Source of the DNA: CAYNUJ01 sp964573255
GTDB lineage: Bacteria; Bacteroidota; Ignavibacteria; Ignavibacteriales; Melioribacteraceae
Assembly: GCA_964573255.1 (NCBI GenBank)
Contig: CAZNJB010000005.1
Coordinates: forward strand, 1-64,000
Reading direction: 5' to 3'
DNA: 64,000 bases
Shown here: positions 15,853 to 25,225 of the stretch, piece after piece
Layout: the number at the start of each line of letters is the position of its first letter
How positions within the stretch are numbered: the stretch's first letter is position 1
Position numbers and translations under genes: made by a program
Notes under the pieces: model-generated
The model's database searches: none
What the model saw: the letters and a program-made list of their open reading frames with translations, nothing else
Told to the model about the DNA's origin: nothing

Positions 15853-17190
15853 CTACTTCATTCTACTGAATCTTCTAAATAGTTTTTCGCCTTGTAAATA
15901 TATTTCTTGATTAATTTTTTCCTCATCGATATTATTCAATTTACCGTCAGACAATAAGAATTCCCCGTTTGCAACTACGCACTTAGGCGTTCTTTCCAAT
16001 ATTCCGTATATATAATGCCCAAAAAAGTTATTAGAATTAATCGGAGTAGGAGGAACGTAATCCCAAATAATGAAATCCGCTCTATCTCCTTTTTTAAGCG
16101 TGGGATAATCGGGGAAATATCTCTGCACAAATGTAATTTGATCAAAGTAAATTTTTTGAATTAAGTGGAACGATTGCTCGAAGCTCATTCCTGAAGCTCG
16201 CATCAACAGAAAAACATTTTTCAAAGACTTACCGGGATTGCCGTGCATTCCGTCGGTTCCCATAAGCATGGGAATCGCTTCGTTGTATGCAAAGAAGTCC
16301 GGTGTTCCTACCGAATTATTCATATTGCTATCGGCATTAAATGCAACTGCAGCACCGCTTTCGTCTATCTTTTTAAGATCACTATTAGTTAAATAAATTC
16401 CGTGTGCAAGGATACTTTTTACATTCAGCAACTCATTAGACAATAATCTATCGACGGGAAACTTACCGCTTACCTCTTTGCTTAGTGCTCTATCGAGAGC
16501 ATCTTCACAAAGATGAATATGAATACCGAGACCGTATTCTTTTACTAAAGTCGATGCCTGTTCCAACGTCTCATCGGATAAAGTAAAGGAAGCATGTAAA
16601 CCAAGCATTCCTTTAATATTATTGCTTTCAAGTCCATCAATAAAATTTACATTCTCATTCAAACTTTGCTGTGCAAGTTTCGATCCGTTTCTGTCGGATG
16701 TTTCGAAGCAAAGAACACCGCGCAAATTATTATCGATCAATATAGAAGCAATTACATCAAGACTTCCTTCGATAAAAGAAGGGGAAGCATGATGATCGAA
16801 TAGATAAATAGCTCCCGATTTGATCGATTCCATTACAGCCATTTGAACCGATGCCCGAACCATATCTTCTGTTAATGCGCGGTCTAACTTCCACCACAAG
16901 TTACTTAATATCGAATGGAAATCATCGGTTGACCCTTTAATATTAAGCCCTTTAGCAAGTCTTGAATAAAAGTGATCGTGAAAATTTACAAGCGGGATTG
17001 TAACAACCGCTCCTTTTGCATCATAACTGTTTTTATGTTGTTTATGCCCGAATTTCAGATAATTCGGGAAGCTTTTCTTAACCAAATTTGTAATAACTCC
17101 CCTTTCAATTTGAATATCACCGAAAAAGGGGTTAACCATAGAACCGTTTGGAGTACATATCCAAGCGTTCTCAATTCTTAAAGAATTCAT
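15853..17190 (-). CDS. ssnA: Putative aminohydrolase, SsnA family
   Basis: A 445-residue metal-dependent amidohydrolase of the Atz/Trz/guanine-deaminase superfamily. Visible metal-site elements are NFHDHFYSRLAKG, the later GLHASFTLSD and HIHLCEDALD, and GTDGMHGNPG. The NFHDHFYSRLAKGL stretch is characteristic of SsnA. SsnA is part of the ygeW/ygeY gene set and is thought to hydrolyse a purine-derived ring or amide; its substrate is not firmly known. It sits in an operon between the PLP enzyme (68 bases upstream) and ygeY (9 bases downstream). Confidence 0.8.
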   Translation of the reverse strand: MNSLRIENAWICTPNGSMVNPFFGDIQIERGVITNLVKKSFPNYLKFGHKQHKNSYDAKGAVVTIPLVNFHDHFYSRLAKGLNIKGSTDDFHSILSNLWWKLDRALTEDMVRASVQMAVMESIKSGAIYLFDHHASPSFIEGSLDVIASILIDNNLRGVLCFETSDRNGSKLAQQSLNENVNFIDGLESNNIKGMLGLHASFTLSDETLEQASTLVKEYGLGIHIHLCEDALDRALSKEVSGKFPVDRLLSNELLNVKSILAHGIYLTNSDLKKIDESGAAVAFNADSNMNNSVGTPDFFAYNEAIPMLMGTDGMHGNPGKSLKNVFLLMRASGMSFEQSFHLIQKIYFDQITFVQRYFPDYPTLKKGDRADFIIWDYVPPTPINSNNFFGHYIYGILERTPKCVVANGEFLLSDGKLNNIDEEKINQEIYLQGEKLFRRFSRMK

Positions 17191-17258
17191 TTCTCTCTCA
17201 CTAATTACTTGTTTAAATCAGTCAATTACTGATTAAGTGTCATTGCAAGTTATTCTAT

Positions 17259-18713
17259 TTAAAGATTACTGTTAAATTCTTCAATCAATTTATCCCATAT
17301 TTCAACAACACCAAATCGTTCGTTCCAATATTCTTCATCGTACCATTGTGCGTTTAACTCTTTAACATCCTTTCCTTGTTGTTCAACCCAAGTAAAGTAT
17401 TTTAAGTTGTGAATAGATTTTTTATCGTAATAAGAGAGTTCCTTAAAATAATCGATCGATTGTTTTTGAATTACCGAATGATAATCAACAGCCGCATCTA
17501 CATTAGAATAACTGCCCATTGATTCATTCATTTCATTTAACCTTGAGCGATACATTTCAATCGAATCTGTAAACACAGTAAATATTATATCATTCTCGTT
17601 CATTTCATAATATTTAGCCAGCTTGATAGCGCTAATCAGATTAGAAGCGGAAGATATTCCCAGCCATTGTAATTTCTGGAGAACCGATTCATCTATACCA
17701 AGCGATGAAAGGAATTTAACGCCTTCCGGCTCATTAAATAATCTTATCAATTTCAGAGGTTCGGCATCGTCAATTGCTGTTACGCAATCTGTGTTCTTCA
17801 CGTTATGAATCCAAGGTATATGCTTATCTCCGATACCTTCAATCCTGTGACCTCCGAAGCCATTCATTAAAAGAGTAGGACATTGTAATGCTTCGGAAGC
17901 AACAACTTTAATTAAAGGATTAACGGTTCTCAAGTAATCCCCCGCACCTATTGTTCCGGCTGAACCTGTAGCGGAAACATAACCACTCAGACGGGAATTT
18001 TCATTTTTGATTTTGTTAAACACTTTTTCAATTGCACTTCCTGTAACGGTGTAATGCCAAATGGAATTGCCGAATTGATCGAATTGATTGAAGATTAAAT
18101 ATTCATCGCTTTCAGCTTCCAATTCGTGACATTTATCATAAATTTCTTTCACATTACTTTCGCAGCCGGGAGTGGCATAAATTTCTGCACCTATATTTTT
18201 AAGCCAGTCGAATCTTTCCCTACTCATTTCTTCCGGAAGAATTGCAACCGCATGAACACCGAGCAATGCGGAATTAAAAGCACCGCCGCGACAGTAATTC
18301 CCCGTTGAAGGCCATACTGCTTTATGATAATCGGGGTTAAACCTACCGGTAATTAAATAAGGAACCAAACATCCATACGTTGCGCCAACTTTATGAGCTC
18401 CTGTTGGAAAGAACTTCCCCGGCAAACCGATTATTCTTGCTTTTACGCCGGTAATTTCTTTTGGAATTTCTAAATAATTTATTTCCCCGATTCCACCGCT
18501 TTCAATATCATTCTGCCAATTAATTCTGTATAAATTCAAAGGATCTAAATCGTGAAGTCCTACGTTCTTTAATTTCTCTTTAATCTCGTTGGGAATGTTT
18601 TCAGGATTTTGAAGTTGCTTAAAGGTGGGTAATTTGATGTTTCGACTTCGTGCTCTTTCTAAGGTTAATTTTAATTTTTCTTCATCAATAATTTCCCATT
18701 TCCACTCTTCCAT
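17259..18713 (-). CDS. Fold-type II PLP-dependent lyase of the yge-type cluster
   Basis: A 484-residue PLP enzyme of the tryptophan synthase beta superfamily. The Schiff-base lysine is in FFPTGAHKVGATYG (near 108), the cofactor-phosphate region in ATGSAGTIGAGDY, and WPSTGNYCRGGAFNSALLG is the substrate loop. It is longer than diaminopropionate ammonia-lyase (about 400 residues), which occupies this place in the E. coli ygeX-ygeY-ygeW cluster, and the sequence around the lysine differs, so I do not call it dpaL. A lyase or ammonia-lyase on an amino acid intermediate is likely. It is the first gene of the operon, with GGAG 8 bases before the ATG. Confidence 0.65.
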   Translation of the reverse strand: MEEWKWEIIDEEKLKLTLERARSRNIKLPTFKQLQNPENIPNEIKEKLKNVGLHDLDPLNLYRINWQNDIESGGIGEINYLEIPKEITGVKARIIGLPGKFFPTGAHKVGATYGCLVPYLITGRFNPDYHKAVWPSTGNYCRGGAFNSALLGVHAVAILPEEMSRERFDWLKNIGAEIYATPGCESNVKEIYDKCHELEAESDEYLIFNQFDQFGNSIWHYTVTGSAIEKVFNKIKNENSRLSGYVSATGSAGTIGAGDYLRTVNPLIKVVASEALQCPTLLMNGFGGHRIEGIGDKHIPWIHNVKNTDCVTAIDDAEPLKLIRLFNEPEGVKFLSSLGIDESVLQKLQWLGISSASNLISAIKLAKYYEMNENDIIFTVFTDSIEMYRSRLNEMNESMGSYSNVDAAVDYHSVIQKQSIDYFKELSYYDKKSIHNLKYFTWVEQQGKDVKELNAQWYDEEYWNERFGVVEIWDKLIEEFNSNL

Positions 18714-19182
18714 AATCGCTCCGAATTAATAGTAAAATAAGTCGTTCATTAAATATTATACAACAAAAATAAACAATTATTAAAGAAATTAGTATACTAA
18801 ATTATATAAGTAATTTTGTGGGACAGATAAAAAACATTGTCCTTCTGCCTTTCAAAAAATTGCTTTTATAATTAGTTAAAAAGAGAATTACTGTTTACAT
18901 TTAATGTACCGGCTTTTTTAATTGTATTAAATCGGTTTGATTGAACTCCTCTGTAAAATTGATCGTGGTATAAAAAAACACTCCCTATCTAATGCAGCCA
19001 AAACTGATGACTTGGGCATATAAAATTTTTCTGTTTTCTTCTATCATTTGGTGTCACAAATCAAAAATCCGAATTGTTTTCGTATAAAATACTTTTTTAC
19101 TGTAATAAAATTGATTCTATTCAAACAATTAAATTAGTCAGGTTGTATATTTGCAATTCAATTTATTTGTAATGAGGTTAAA
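18714..19182. other. Divergent intergenic region
   Basis: A 469-base AT-rich gap between the divergently transcribed PLP enzyme and phosphoglycerate mutase genes; both promoters must lie here. The only element I can support is the TATATTTG at 19146-19153. No ORF, repeat or RNA structure stands out. Confidence 0.5.
19146..19153 (+). promoter_or_regulatory. Candidate -7 promoter element for gpmI
   Basis: TATATTTG matches TAnnTTTG and lies 29 bases before the ATG at 19183, placing the transcript start just upstream of the GAGG binding site. I could not find a clear -33 TTTG at the usual distance. Confidence 0.4.
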
Positions 19183-20814
19183 ATGGAATTAACATTAAAT
19201 AAACTAAATTCATTCGAAGGAAGAAACGGTCCCCTTCTTTTAATAATAATGGACGGAATCGGTATTGGCAAGCAAGATGATGCGAATGCCGTTTATCTTG
19301 CCAAAACTCCGGTTCTAGATAAATTACTTCAAATACCATTGAGAACACAACTTAAAGCACACGGTCCCGCTGTTGGATTGCCATCAGACGACGATATGGG
19401 CAACAGCGAAGTTGGCCACAATGCTTTAGGCGCCGGCCGTGTTTTTGCACAAGGAGCAAAGCTGGTAAATATATCAATCGATTCCGGCAAAATATTTGAA
19501 AGCGACAATTGGAAGAATGTAATTGAACGCGGTTTGAATGGAAACACCGTTCACTTTATTGGATTGTTTTCCGATGGCAATGTTCACTCACATATTAAAC
19601 ATCTTTATGCAATGCTGAATAAATGTGCCGAAGAAGGCGTACGGAAAGTTAGATTGCATATATTACTCGATGGTAGAGATGTTGGTGAAAAATCTGCACT
19701 CAGCTATGTTCGTCCAACTGAAGAACTATTATCAAAAATAAATAACGAAAAAGATTATGATTATAGAATCGCTTCCGGCGGTGGAAGAATGATAACGACA
19801 ATGGACAGATACAATGCCGATTGGTCGATAGTTGAAAGGGGTTGGAAAGCGCATGTACTCGGTGAGGCACGACATTTCAAATCTGCCGAAGAAGCAATTC
19901 AAACAATGTACGATGAAAATCCCGACATTACCGACCAATATCTCGAATCTTTCGTAATCGTTGATGATGAAAACAAACCGGTTGGAACAATCGAAGACGG
20001 AGATGCGGTTGTGTTCTTTAACTTTAGAGGAGACCGCGCAATTGAAATTTCCAGAGCTTTCGAAGAAAAAGATTTTTCAGAATTCGACAGAAAGAGAGTT
20101 CCAAATATTTTCTATGCCGGAATGATGGAATATGACGGTGATCTTCATATCCCTAAAAATTATTTGGTAACACCTCCGGCAATCGATAGAACCGTGAGCG
20201 AATATCTATGTGCACAGGGAGTTACTTCCTTTGCGATATCGGAAACTCAAAAATTCGGACACGTTACCTATTTTTGGAATGGTAACCGATCCGGATATAT
20301 AGATGATAAGTTGGAATTATATATCGAAATTCCTTCAGATAAAATTGAGTTCGATAAAGCCCCAAAAATGAAAGCCATTGAAATAACCGAAAAAAGCATC
20401 GAGCTTTTAAAAAGCGGTAAATATAAATGGGGTAGAATAAACTTTGCCAATGGGGATATGGTTGGCCATACGGGAAAAGTTGAGGCTGCAATCGAAGCGG
20501 TTGAAACCGTTGATAAGTGTGTCGGACAACTTCTTGATGTTATCGAAGAACTCGGTGGAATTGCACTTATAACTGCAGATCACGGAAATGCAGACGAAAT
20601 GTTCACAACAAAAAATGGTGTGAAATCTCCCAAAACATCACATACATTAAATCCAGTTCCGTTTATAATATTCGACCCGCAATTTAACGGCGAATATAAA
20701 ATGGCGGAGATTGAAAATCCCGGTTTAACAAATATTGCCGCTACGATATTGAATCTTCTCGGATTTGAAAGTGTTGAGGATTATGATCCTTCTTTAATTA
20801 CTTTCAACAAGTAG
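19183..20814 (+). CDS. gpmI: 2,3-bisphosphoglycerate-independent phosphoglycerate mutase
   Basis: A 543-residue iPGM of the alkaline phosphatase superfamily, interconverting 3- and 2-phosphoglycerate in glycolysis. The Mn-binding and nucleophile region is seen in LLLIIMDGIGIGKQDD and GNSEVGHNALGAGR (Ser nucleophile), with HILLDGRDVGEKSA and YRIASGGGRMITTMDRY as substrate-binding segments and TADHGNADEM near the C-terminus as the second metal site. Length matches the family. It is transcribed alone and ends at a bidirectional terminator. GAGG lies 7 bases before the ATG. Confidence 0.95.
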   Translation: MELTLNKLNSFEGRNGPLLLIIMDGIGIGKQDDANAVYLAKTPVLDKLLQIPLRTQLKAHGPAVGLPSDDDMGNSEVGHNALGAGRVFAQGAKLVNISIDSGKIFESDNWKNVIERGLNGNTVHFIGLFSDGNVHSHIKHLYAMLNKCAEEGVRKVRLHILLDGRDVGEKSALSYVRPTEELLSKINNEKDYDYRIASGGGRMITTMDRYNADWSIVERGWKAHVLGEARHFKSAEEAIQTMYDENPDITDQYLESFVIVDDENKPVGTIEDGDAVVFFNFRGDRAIEISRAFEEKDFSEFDRKRVPNIFYAGMMEYDGDLHIPKNYLVTPPAIDRTVSEYLCAQGVTSFAISETQKFGHVTYFWNGNRSGYIDDKLELYIEIPSDKIEFDKAPKMKAIEITEKSIELLKSGKYKWGRINFANGDMVGHTGKVEAAIEAVETVDKCVGQLLDVIEELGGIALITADHGNADEMFTTKNGVKSPKTSHTLNPVPFIIFDPQFNGEYKMAEIENPGLTNIAATILNLLGFESVEDYDPSLITFNK

Positions 20815-20840
20815 AAGAATCAAAAATATATTTTCATAAA

Positions 20841-20880
20841 AAATCCCGTTCAAGCTATGTTTTGAACGGGATTTTTATTT
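20841..20880. terminator. Bidirectional rho-independent terminator
   Basis: AAATCCCGTTCAA and TTGAACGGGATTT form a 13-bp stem with an 8-base loop, with T on one side and A on the other. It serves the convergent gpmI and dacB transcripts. Confidence 0.85.
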
Positions 20881-20903
20881 TGAGGTCAATATAAAATTGA
20901 TTT

Positions 20904-22355
20904 CTAAAATTCCTGAGCTATTAAAATCAATAAGTTTTTATGAATTTTATTTATCTCTCTTACCTCGCAATTAAAATTATTGGCTATTATAGAAAACGCT
21001 ATAAACTTACCGGAACGTGTTCTCAAATATCCCGAATGGCTTCTAACACCGGTAATATAACCCGATTTTATTCTGGCATTATTTTCTAAAATAGTTCCTT
21101 TGCCGAAAGAACGAAACGTTCCATCATCTTTGGAATTACCTGCAATTGAAAGTGAATTATAAAAATCTTTGAAATAAGATTTTTTATTTACTGCCGTTAA
21201 TAAATCCGTCATCATCTCGGTTGTAATAGTATTGGAGCGACTTAAACCGTTTCCATCGAATAAGGATAATGCAGAAGTATCAATATTGTTTTCCGAAAGG
21301 AACTCGAATATTGCTTTTATTCCTGCTTCTCTCGAGCCCTTACCATATTTTATTAACCCCGTCATCTTAAGAATTTGCGAAGTGTAAAGATTATCGCTCT
21401 TTTTATTTATTCTTCTTACTATATCCCTAAGTGGCTTTGACTTTACTTCATCAATTAATGACAACGCTGAATAGTTCAAACTTTCAGATGCCTTTGCAGG
21501 CTTGCCTTTTACTTCAACACCTTTATCAATTAATGACTGTGTCAACTTATCTGCAGCAAACAACGGTGGATCCGGAAGCGAACCTTTAATCGCAAACTCT
21601 TTATATCCCTGGGGAATTGTTCCCCTCAAATAAGCAATGCTGTCATAAGGAGAACGAAAAACATAGCCGTTATCACCCGAACCATAAGCTCCTGTTTTCA
21701 TTTCATTGATAAAATAAACTCCTTTAATGCTAGGTTCGGTTCTTAAAAACTGCGCCGGCTCACCAACCAATTTATTCGGCTTAAAAAACAGGTGAAATAA
21801 ATTATCATTAATTGTTAATGCACTTGTTTGAGCCGCATAATAATTGCCTAAATCAATCCAGTACCAATAACCGGAAACAGGAATTTTATCGAATAAATTA
21901 TCGTCTGCAATTACCTGTCCATCAATATGTTTTATTCCCAACTTTTTTATTATAGTTACCCATCGGTTCATTAATTTTTCTAAATTCAAAGAACCCTTAA
22001 AAACAGAAGAGCCAAGAGTCGGATCACCACCGCCCTGTATTATTAAATTCCCTTTTAATACATTGTCAATAATTTTACCGGAATAGTAAAGTTTTGTACT
22101 AAACTGAAATTCAGCACCTAAATAATTCAAAGCCGTTGACGTGGTAAACAACTTCAACCCCGATGCAGGTGCAAGAGCCTTGTTCCCGTTGTAATCATAA
22201 AGTGTTTCGCCGCTTTCAACGTCTTTAACAGTTACAGCCCATTGAGCTTGTTTTAATTCCTCTGAGTTCGAGTGTTTTATTATAAAACTATCGAGTTCAT
22301 TCGACTGTGAAAACGTTATGGAACAGAAGAGAATCAGTAAGGTTATTATTCTCAT
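20904..22355 (-). CDS. dacB: D-alanyl-D-alanine carboxypeptidase/endopeptidase, PBP4 type
   Basis: A 483-residue peptidase S13 family protein with an N-terminal signal peptide (to about residue 16). The three penicillin-binding motifs are SxxK as ASGLK (near 64), SxN as SDNLY (about 318), and KTG-like as KSGYITG (about 430). It trims or cleaves peptidoglycan cross-links in the periplasm. Length is normal for DacB without large insertions. It is transcribed alone and converges on gpmI. Confidence 0.85.
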   Translation of the reverse strand: MRIITLLILFCSITFSQSNELDSFIIKHSNSEELKQAQWAVTVKDVESGETLYDYNGNKALAPASGLKLFTTSTALNYLGAEFQFSTKLYYSGKIIDNVLKGNLIIQGGGDPTLGSSVFKGSLNLEKLMNRWVTIIKKLGIKHIDGQVIADDNLFDKIPVSGYWYWIDLGNYYAAQTSALTINDNLFHLFFKPNKLVGEPAQFLRTEPSIKGVYFINEMKTGAYGSGDNGYVFRSPYDSIAYLRGTIPQGYKEFAIKGSLPDPPLFAADKLTQSLIDKGVEVKGKPAKASESLNYSALSLIDEVKSKPLRDIVRRINKKSDNLYTSQILKMTGLIKYGKGSREAGIKAIFEFLSENNIDTSALSLFDGNGLSRSNTITTEMMTDLLTAVNKKSYFKDFYNSLSIAGNSKDDGTFRSFGKGTILENNARIKSGYITGVRSHSGYLRTRSGKFIAFSIIANNFNCEVREINKIHKNLLILIAQEF

Positions 22356-22413
22356 AATATCACTTAAATAGTTGAAAAATTATTATAAAGTTATCGGAAA
22401 GATAATAGAAAAG

Positions 22414-22440
22414 AAAGAGCCGGGTTAAGCCCGGCTCTTT
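22414..22440 (-). terminator. Rho-independent terminator
   Basis: AAAGAGCCGGG and CCCGGCTCTTT form an 11-bp stem around a 5-base loop, followed on the minus strand by a T-rich stretch. It lies directly after the M43 protease gene. Confidence 0.85.
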
Positions 22441-22447
22441 GAAATAA

Positions 22448-24421
22448 TTATTTTAGAAGCATCATTCTTCTTACTTTAGTAGTGCTTTGTTCACCGTTAA
22501 CCGGTATTGCATTCAATGAATAGAAATAAATTCCAGAAGAGATATTTTCAGCATTGAATTCTACTTGGAAATTACCAGCAGGTTTAACGCCTGATAATAA
22601 AGTTTTAACAACTTCTCCAAGTGAATTGTACACAGTGATTTTTACATTGCTCTCATAAGGCAGACTGAATTTTATTGTTGTACTAGGGTTAAACGGATTC
22701 GGATAGTTCTGTTCAAGAACAAATGATTCACTAACAATTGGTACTTCAACTGTTTCGGTATAGGTATATGTTCCGTCATAATCGATTTGTTTCAGTCTGT
22801 ATTTTGCAACGGAACCGCTCACGGCACTGAGATTATCAACAAACGAATAACGTGATTTCTCAGATGTTGTTCCGTGTCCTTCAACAAAACCAACTCTCGT
22901 CCAATTGCCGGAAATATTTTCGGAAACGATTAATCTCTCAATTTCGAAACCTTGGTTATTTGTTTCGGTAGCAGTTTCCCAATTTAACAATACGTTAGAA
23001 CCAGAAGCTTTTGCAGTGAAAGATGTAAGTTCTACCGGAATAACATCTATGCTGAAATTGATATATACACGATCTCCAGTAAAATCGGTAACAGTATAAT
23101 TATCTGTTTGCGACATATCGATGTTAAATGTTCCTGCACCATCCGTTAAAAAGAAAGTGTTCGGAGGCAGAGATTCAGAATTCCAGCTAAAGTTAAATGA
23201 CTGAGTGTTGGGAGATTGAAAAATAATTTCAAAAGCTCCTGAAGTATTAGAAATACCTCTAATATCCATTAAAGTACCTTTGGAGGGAGAATCTGGTGTT
23301 AAAAATCTTGCGTCGAAATAACCAGCTTCAATTGTTGAAGCCATTTCAACTTCACCCATACGTTCATCTATTCCATTCGTTGCATTAGGAGAAAAACCGA
23401 ACACTAAAGTTCTGCTAACATCCGATGTACGTGATCTGGATACTTCTGAAATGGTAATAAAATTATCCCAAGTCATAAATGGTTGGTCAGTGAACAAACT
23501 GGCTCTGGAACCTAATGTGGTTGCAACCATTCTGTTTGTTTGACCTTGAGTGAAAATATTCATACAAGCATCATCTGTATAATCCATATAGTTTTCGATC
23601 ATATCAACCGAACCGCAGGAAATGTGTCCGGTGGGACAACCGAAATTTGAATTATCTGATTCAGGAGTATCGGCAACGAGATCATCAACTCCGCAGGGAC
23701 CGTCACCCCAAATATGATAGAGGTTAACCCAATGGCCTACTTCGTGAGTAACCGTGCGTCCTTTATTATAAGGTGCTGCAGGAGAGTTGTATCCAAATGC
23801 GGAATAGAGAATAACGACACCGTCGGTTAAAGGATTACCACCCGGAAATTGTGCATAACCTAAAATACCGTTGGAAATATTAGCAGTCCAAATATTGAAA
23901 TATTTATCTGAAGGCCAAGCATCATCGCCACCTTGAGAAGAAAATTTAACTGCGTCATTTAATCCAAACTGTGAAACTGTTGTTTGCTTTCTTATAATTC
24001 CTGTTGTAGGTTGACCGTTAGGATCAATATCGGCAAGGCGGAACATAATCTTTGTATCAGCACCTACCGGATCATCGTTGTGACCTGGTGTTCCCAACAT
24101 TTTTCTAAAGTCTTCATTTAAAACTCTTATTTGAGAGTAAATCATATCGTCAGAAATGTTTTGAGCTGATGTTTTATAAACAACGTGAACTACAGTAGGA
24201 ATAATAAAAACATTTTCTGAAGAACGTTGAATAGCACCAGAATTAATCATTTGTTCAATCTGACTTTCGATATTTTGCATTCTTTCTGCAAGTGATGGAT
24301 CGGATTGTTTTTGCATCTCTAAATATTCGGTAGATGCACATCGTTTGTAATTCCCTTCTTTTTGTGCAAATATAATAGTGGTTAGGGAAAATATGACTGT
24401 GAGTAGTAGTATTCTTTTCAT
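22448..24421 (-). CDS. Secreted M43 (pappalysin-like) metalloprotease with T9SS sorting domain
   Basis: A 657-residue protein with a signal peptide (about 1-19), a propeptide-like helical region, and a zinc protease domain with HEVGHWVNLYHIWGD (HExxHxxGxxH type), followed by the Met-turn ENYMDYTDD. This is the M43 cytophagalysin/pappalysin family. After it come beta domains, including the PVELTSFTAKASG-type module common in this phylum, and a C-terminal type IX sorting domain from about residue 570 (LEQNYPNPFNPSTTIKFSLP). It is exported and probably degrades proteins outside the cell. It has its own terminator. Confidence 0.9.
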   Translation of the reverse strand: MKRILLLTVIFSLTTIIFAQKEGNYKRCASTEYLEMQKQSDPSLAERMQNIESQIEQMINSGAIQRSSENVFIIPTVVHVVYKTSAQNISDDMIYSQIRVLNEDFRKMLGTPGHNDDPVGADTKIMFRLADIDPNGQPTTGIIRKQTTVSQFGLNDAVKFSSQGGDDAWPSDKYFNIWTANISNGILGYAQFPGGNPLTDGVVILYSAFGYNSPAAPYNKGRTVTHEVGHWVNLYHIWGDGPCGVDDLVADTPESDNSNFGCPTGHISCGSVDMIENYMDYTDDACMNIFTQGQTNRMVATTLGSRASLFTDQPFMTWDNFITISEVSRSRTSDVSRTLVFGFSPNATNGIDERMGEVEMASTIEAGYFDARFLTPDSPSKGTLMDIRGISNTSGAFEIIFQSPNTQSFNFSWNSESLPPNTFFLTDGAGTFNIDMSQTDNYTVTDFTGDRVYINFSIDVIPVELTSFTAKASGSNVLLNWETATETNNQGFEIERLIVSENISGNWTRVGFVEGHGTTSEKSRYSFVDNLSAVSGSVAKYRLKQIDYDGTYTYTETVEVPIVSESFVLEQNYPNPFNPSTTIKFSLPYESNVKITVYNSLGEVVKTLLSGVKPAGNFQVEFNAENISSGIYFYSLNAIPVNGEQSTTKVRRMMLLK

Positions 24422-24569
24422 AGAACCCCGTTATTTTTTGAGTGAAATAATGTTAAAGATAGTAAATTTATTTTTGTAAATACAGCAGAACATCTTGTTT
24501 TTTGTGTGATTTAAAGCACATTGTTTATATTCGGATTAGTAAAAGAATTTTTTATCGTTACGGAAAAAT

Positions 24570-25223
24570 ATGAACAACAAAATTGAAGCTATAGTTTTCG
24601 ATTTGGATGGAACACTCATAAGTTCCCATCAATCAATTTATTATTGCACACTTAGAACTTTTAAAGAATTGGGAATACCCGTTAACATACCGGAAGATAA
24701 ATTCTATTATCTTATCGGACATCACTTTAAAGATATATTCGACGCATTCAATATTGAAGTAGAAGATTTGGAAGGATTTATAGATCTTTATAAATCTTTT
24801 TATTTCGATTATATAGATTATTCAAAAGTGTATCCGGGTGTTTATGAAATTATTGATTATTTAAACGAAAAAAATATTAAGCTCGGATTGCTAACAACAA
24901 AAGGAAACGACCAAGCAATAAAAATAATGAAGCATTTTAATTTGTTCGATAAATTTGATTTGGTAACGGGGCGCCGTCCAGGTATTGGAATTAAACCTGC
25001 CGCAGAACCGCTAGAATTAATTATCAATGAATTTAAAATAAATCCTATTAATTGTTTAATGGTTGGCGATTCCGAACTAGATATTCAATGCGGTAAGAAC
25101 GCAGGAGCCTCTACAGCTGCAGTTACATTTGGTTACCGCACAAAAGAAGAATTGCAAAAACAAAATCCCGATTATATATTGGATAACATTTTAGATTTGA
25201 AGTACATTTTTAACGGAGTTTAA
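24570..25223 (+). CDS. HAD-superfamily phosphatase (phosphoglycolate phosphatase-like)
   Basis: A 217-residue HAD hydrolase with motif I VFDLDGTLISS (Asp nucleophile), motif II LLTTKGN, a Lys in GIKPAAEPL and motif IV MVGDSELDIQCGKNAG. The alpha-helical cap after motif I is that of the Gph/PGP group. It dephosphorylates a small metabolite; the substrate cannot be told. It ends two bases before the enoyl-CoA hydratase gene, so they are probably co-transcribed. Confidence 0.8.
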   Translation: MNNKIEAIVFDLDGTLISSHQSIYYCTLRTFKELGIPVNIPEDKFYYLIGHHFKDIFDAFNIEVEDLEGFIDLYKSFYFDYIDYSKVYPGVYEIIDYLNEKNIKLGLLTTKGNDQAIKIMKHFNLFDKFDLVTGRRPGIGIKPAAEPLELIINEFKINPINCLMVGDSELDIQCGKNAGASTAAVTFGYRTKEELQKQNPDYILDNILDLKYIFNGV

Positions 25224-25225
25224 CG

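Noticed and set aside
17259..18713. Annotation as diaminopropionate ammonia-lyase (ygeX/dpaL)
   Set aside because: It is about 85 residues longer and the sequence around the PLP lysine is closer to tryptophan synthase beta, so only position in the cluster supports it.
22448..24421. The T9SS-tailed protease as part of a mobile or pathogenicity island
   Set aside because: Neighbours are housekeeping genes and codon use and composition look ordinary; such proteases are common in this phylum.
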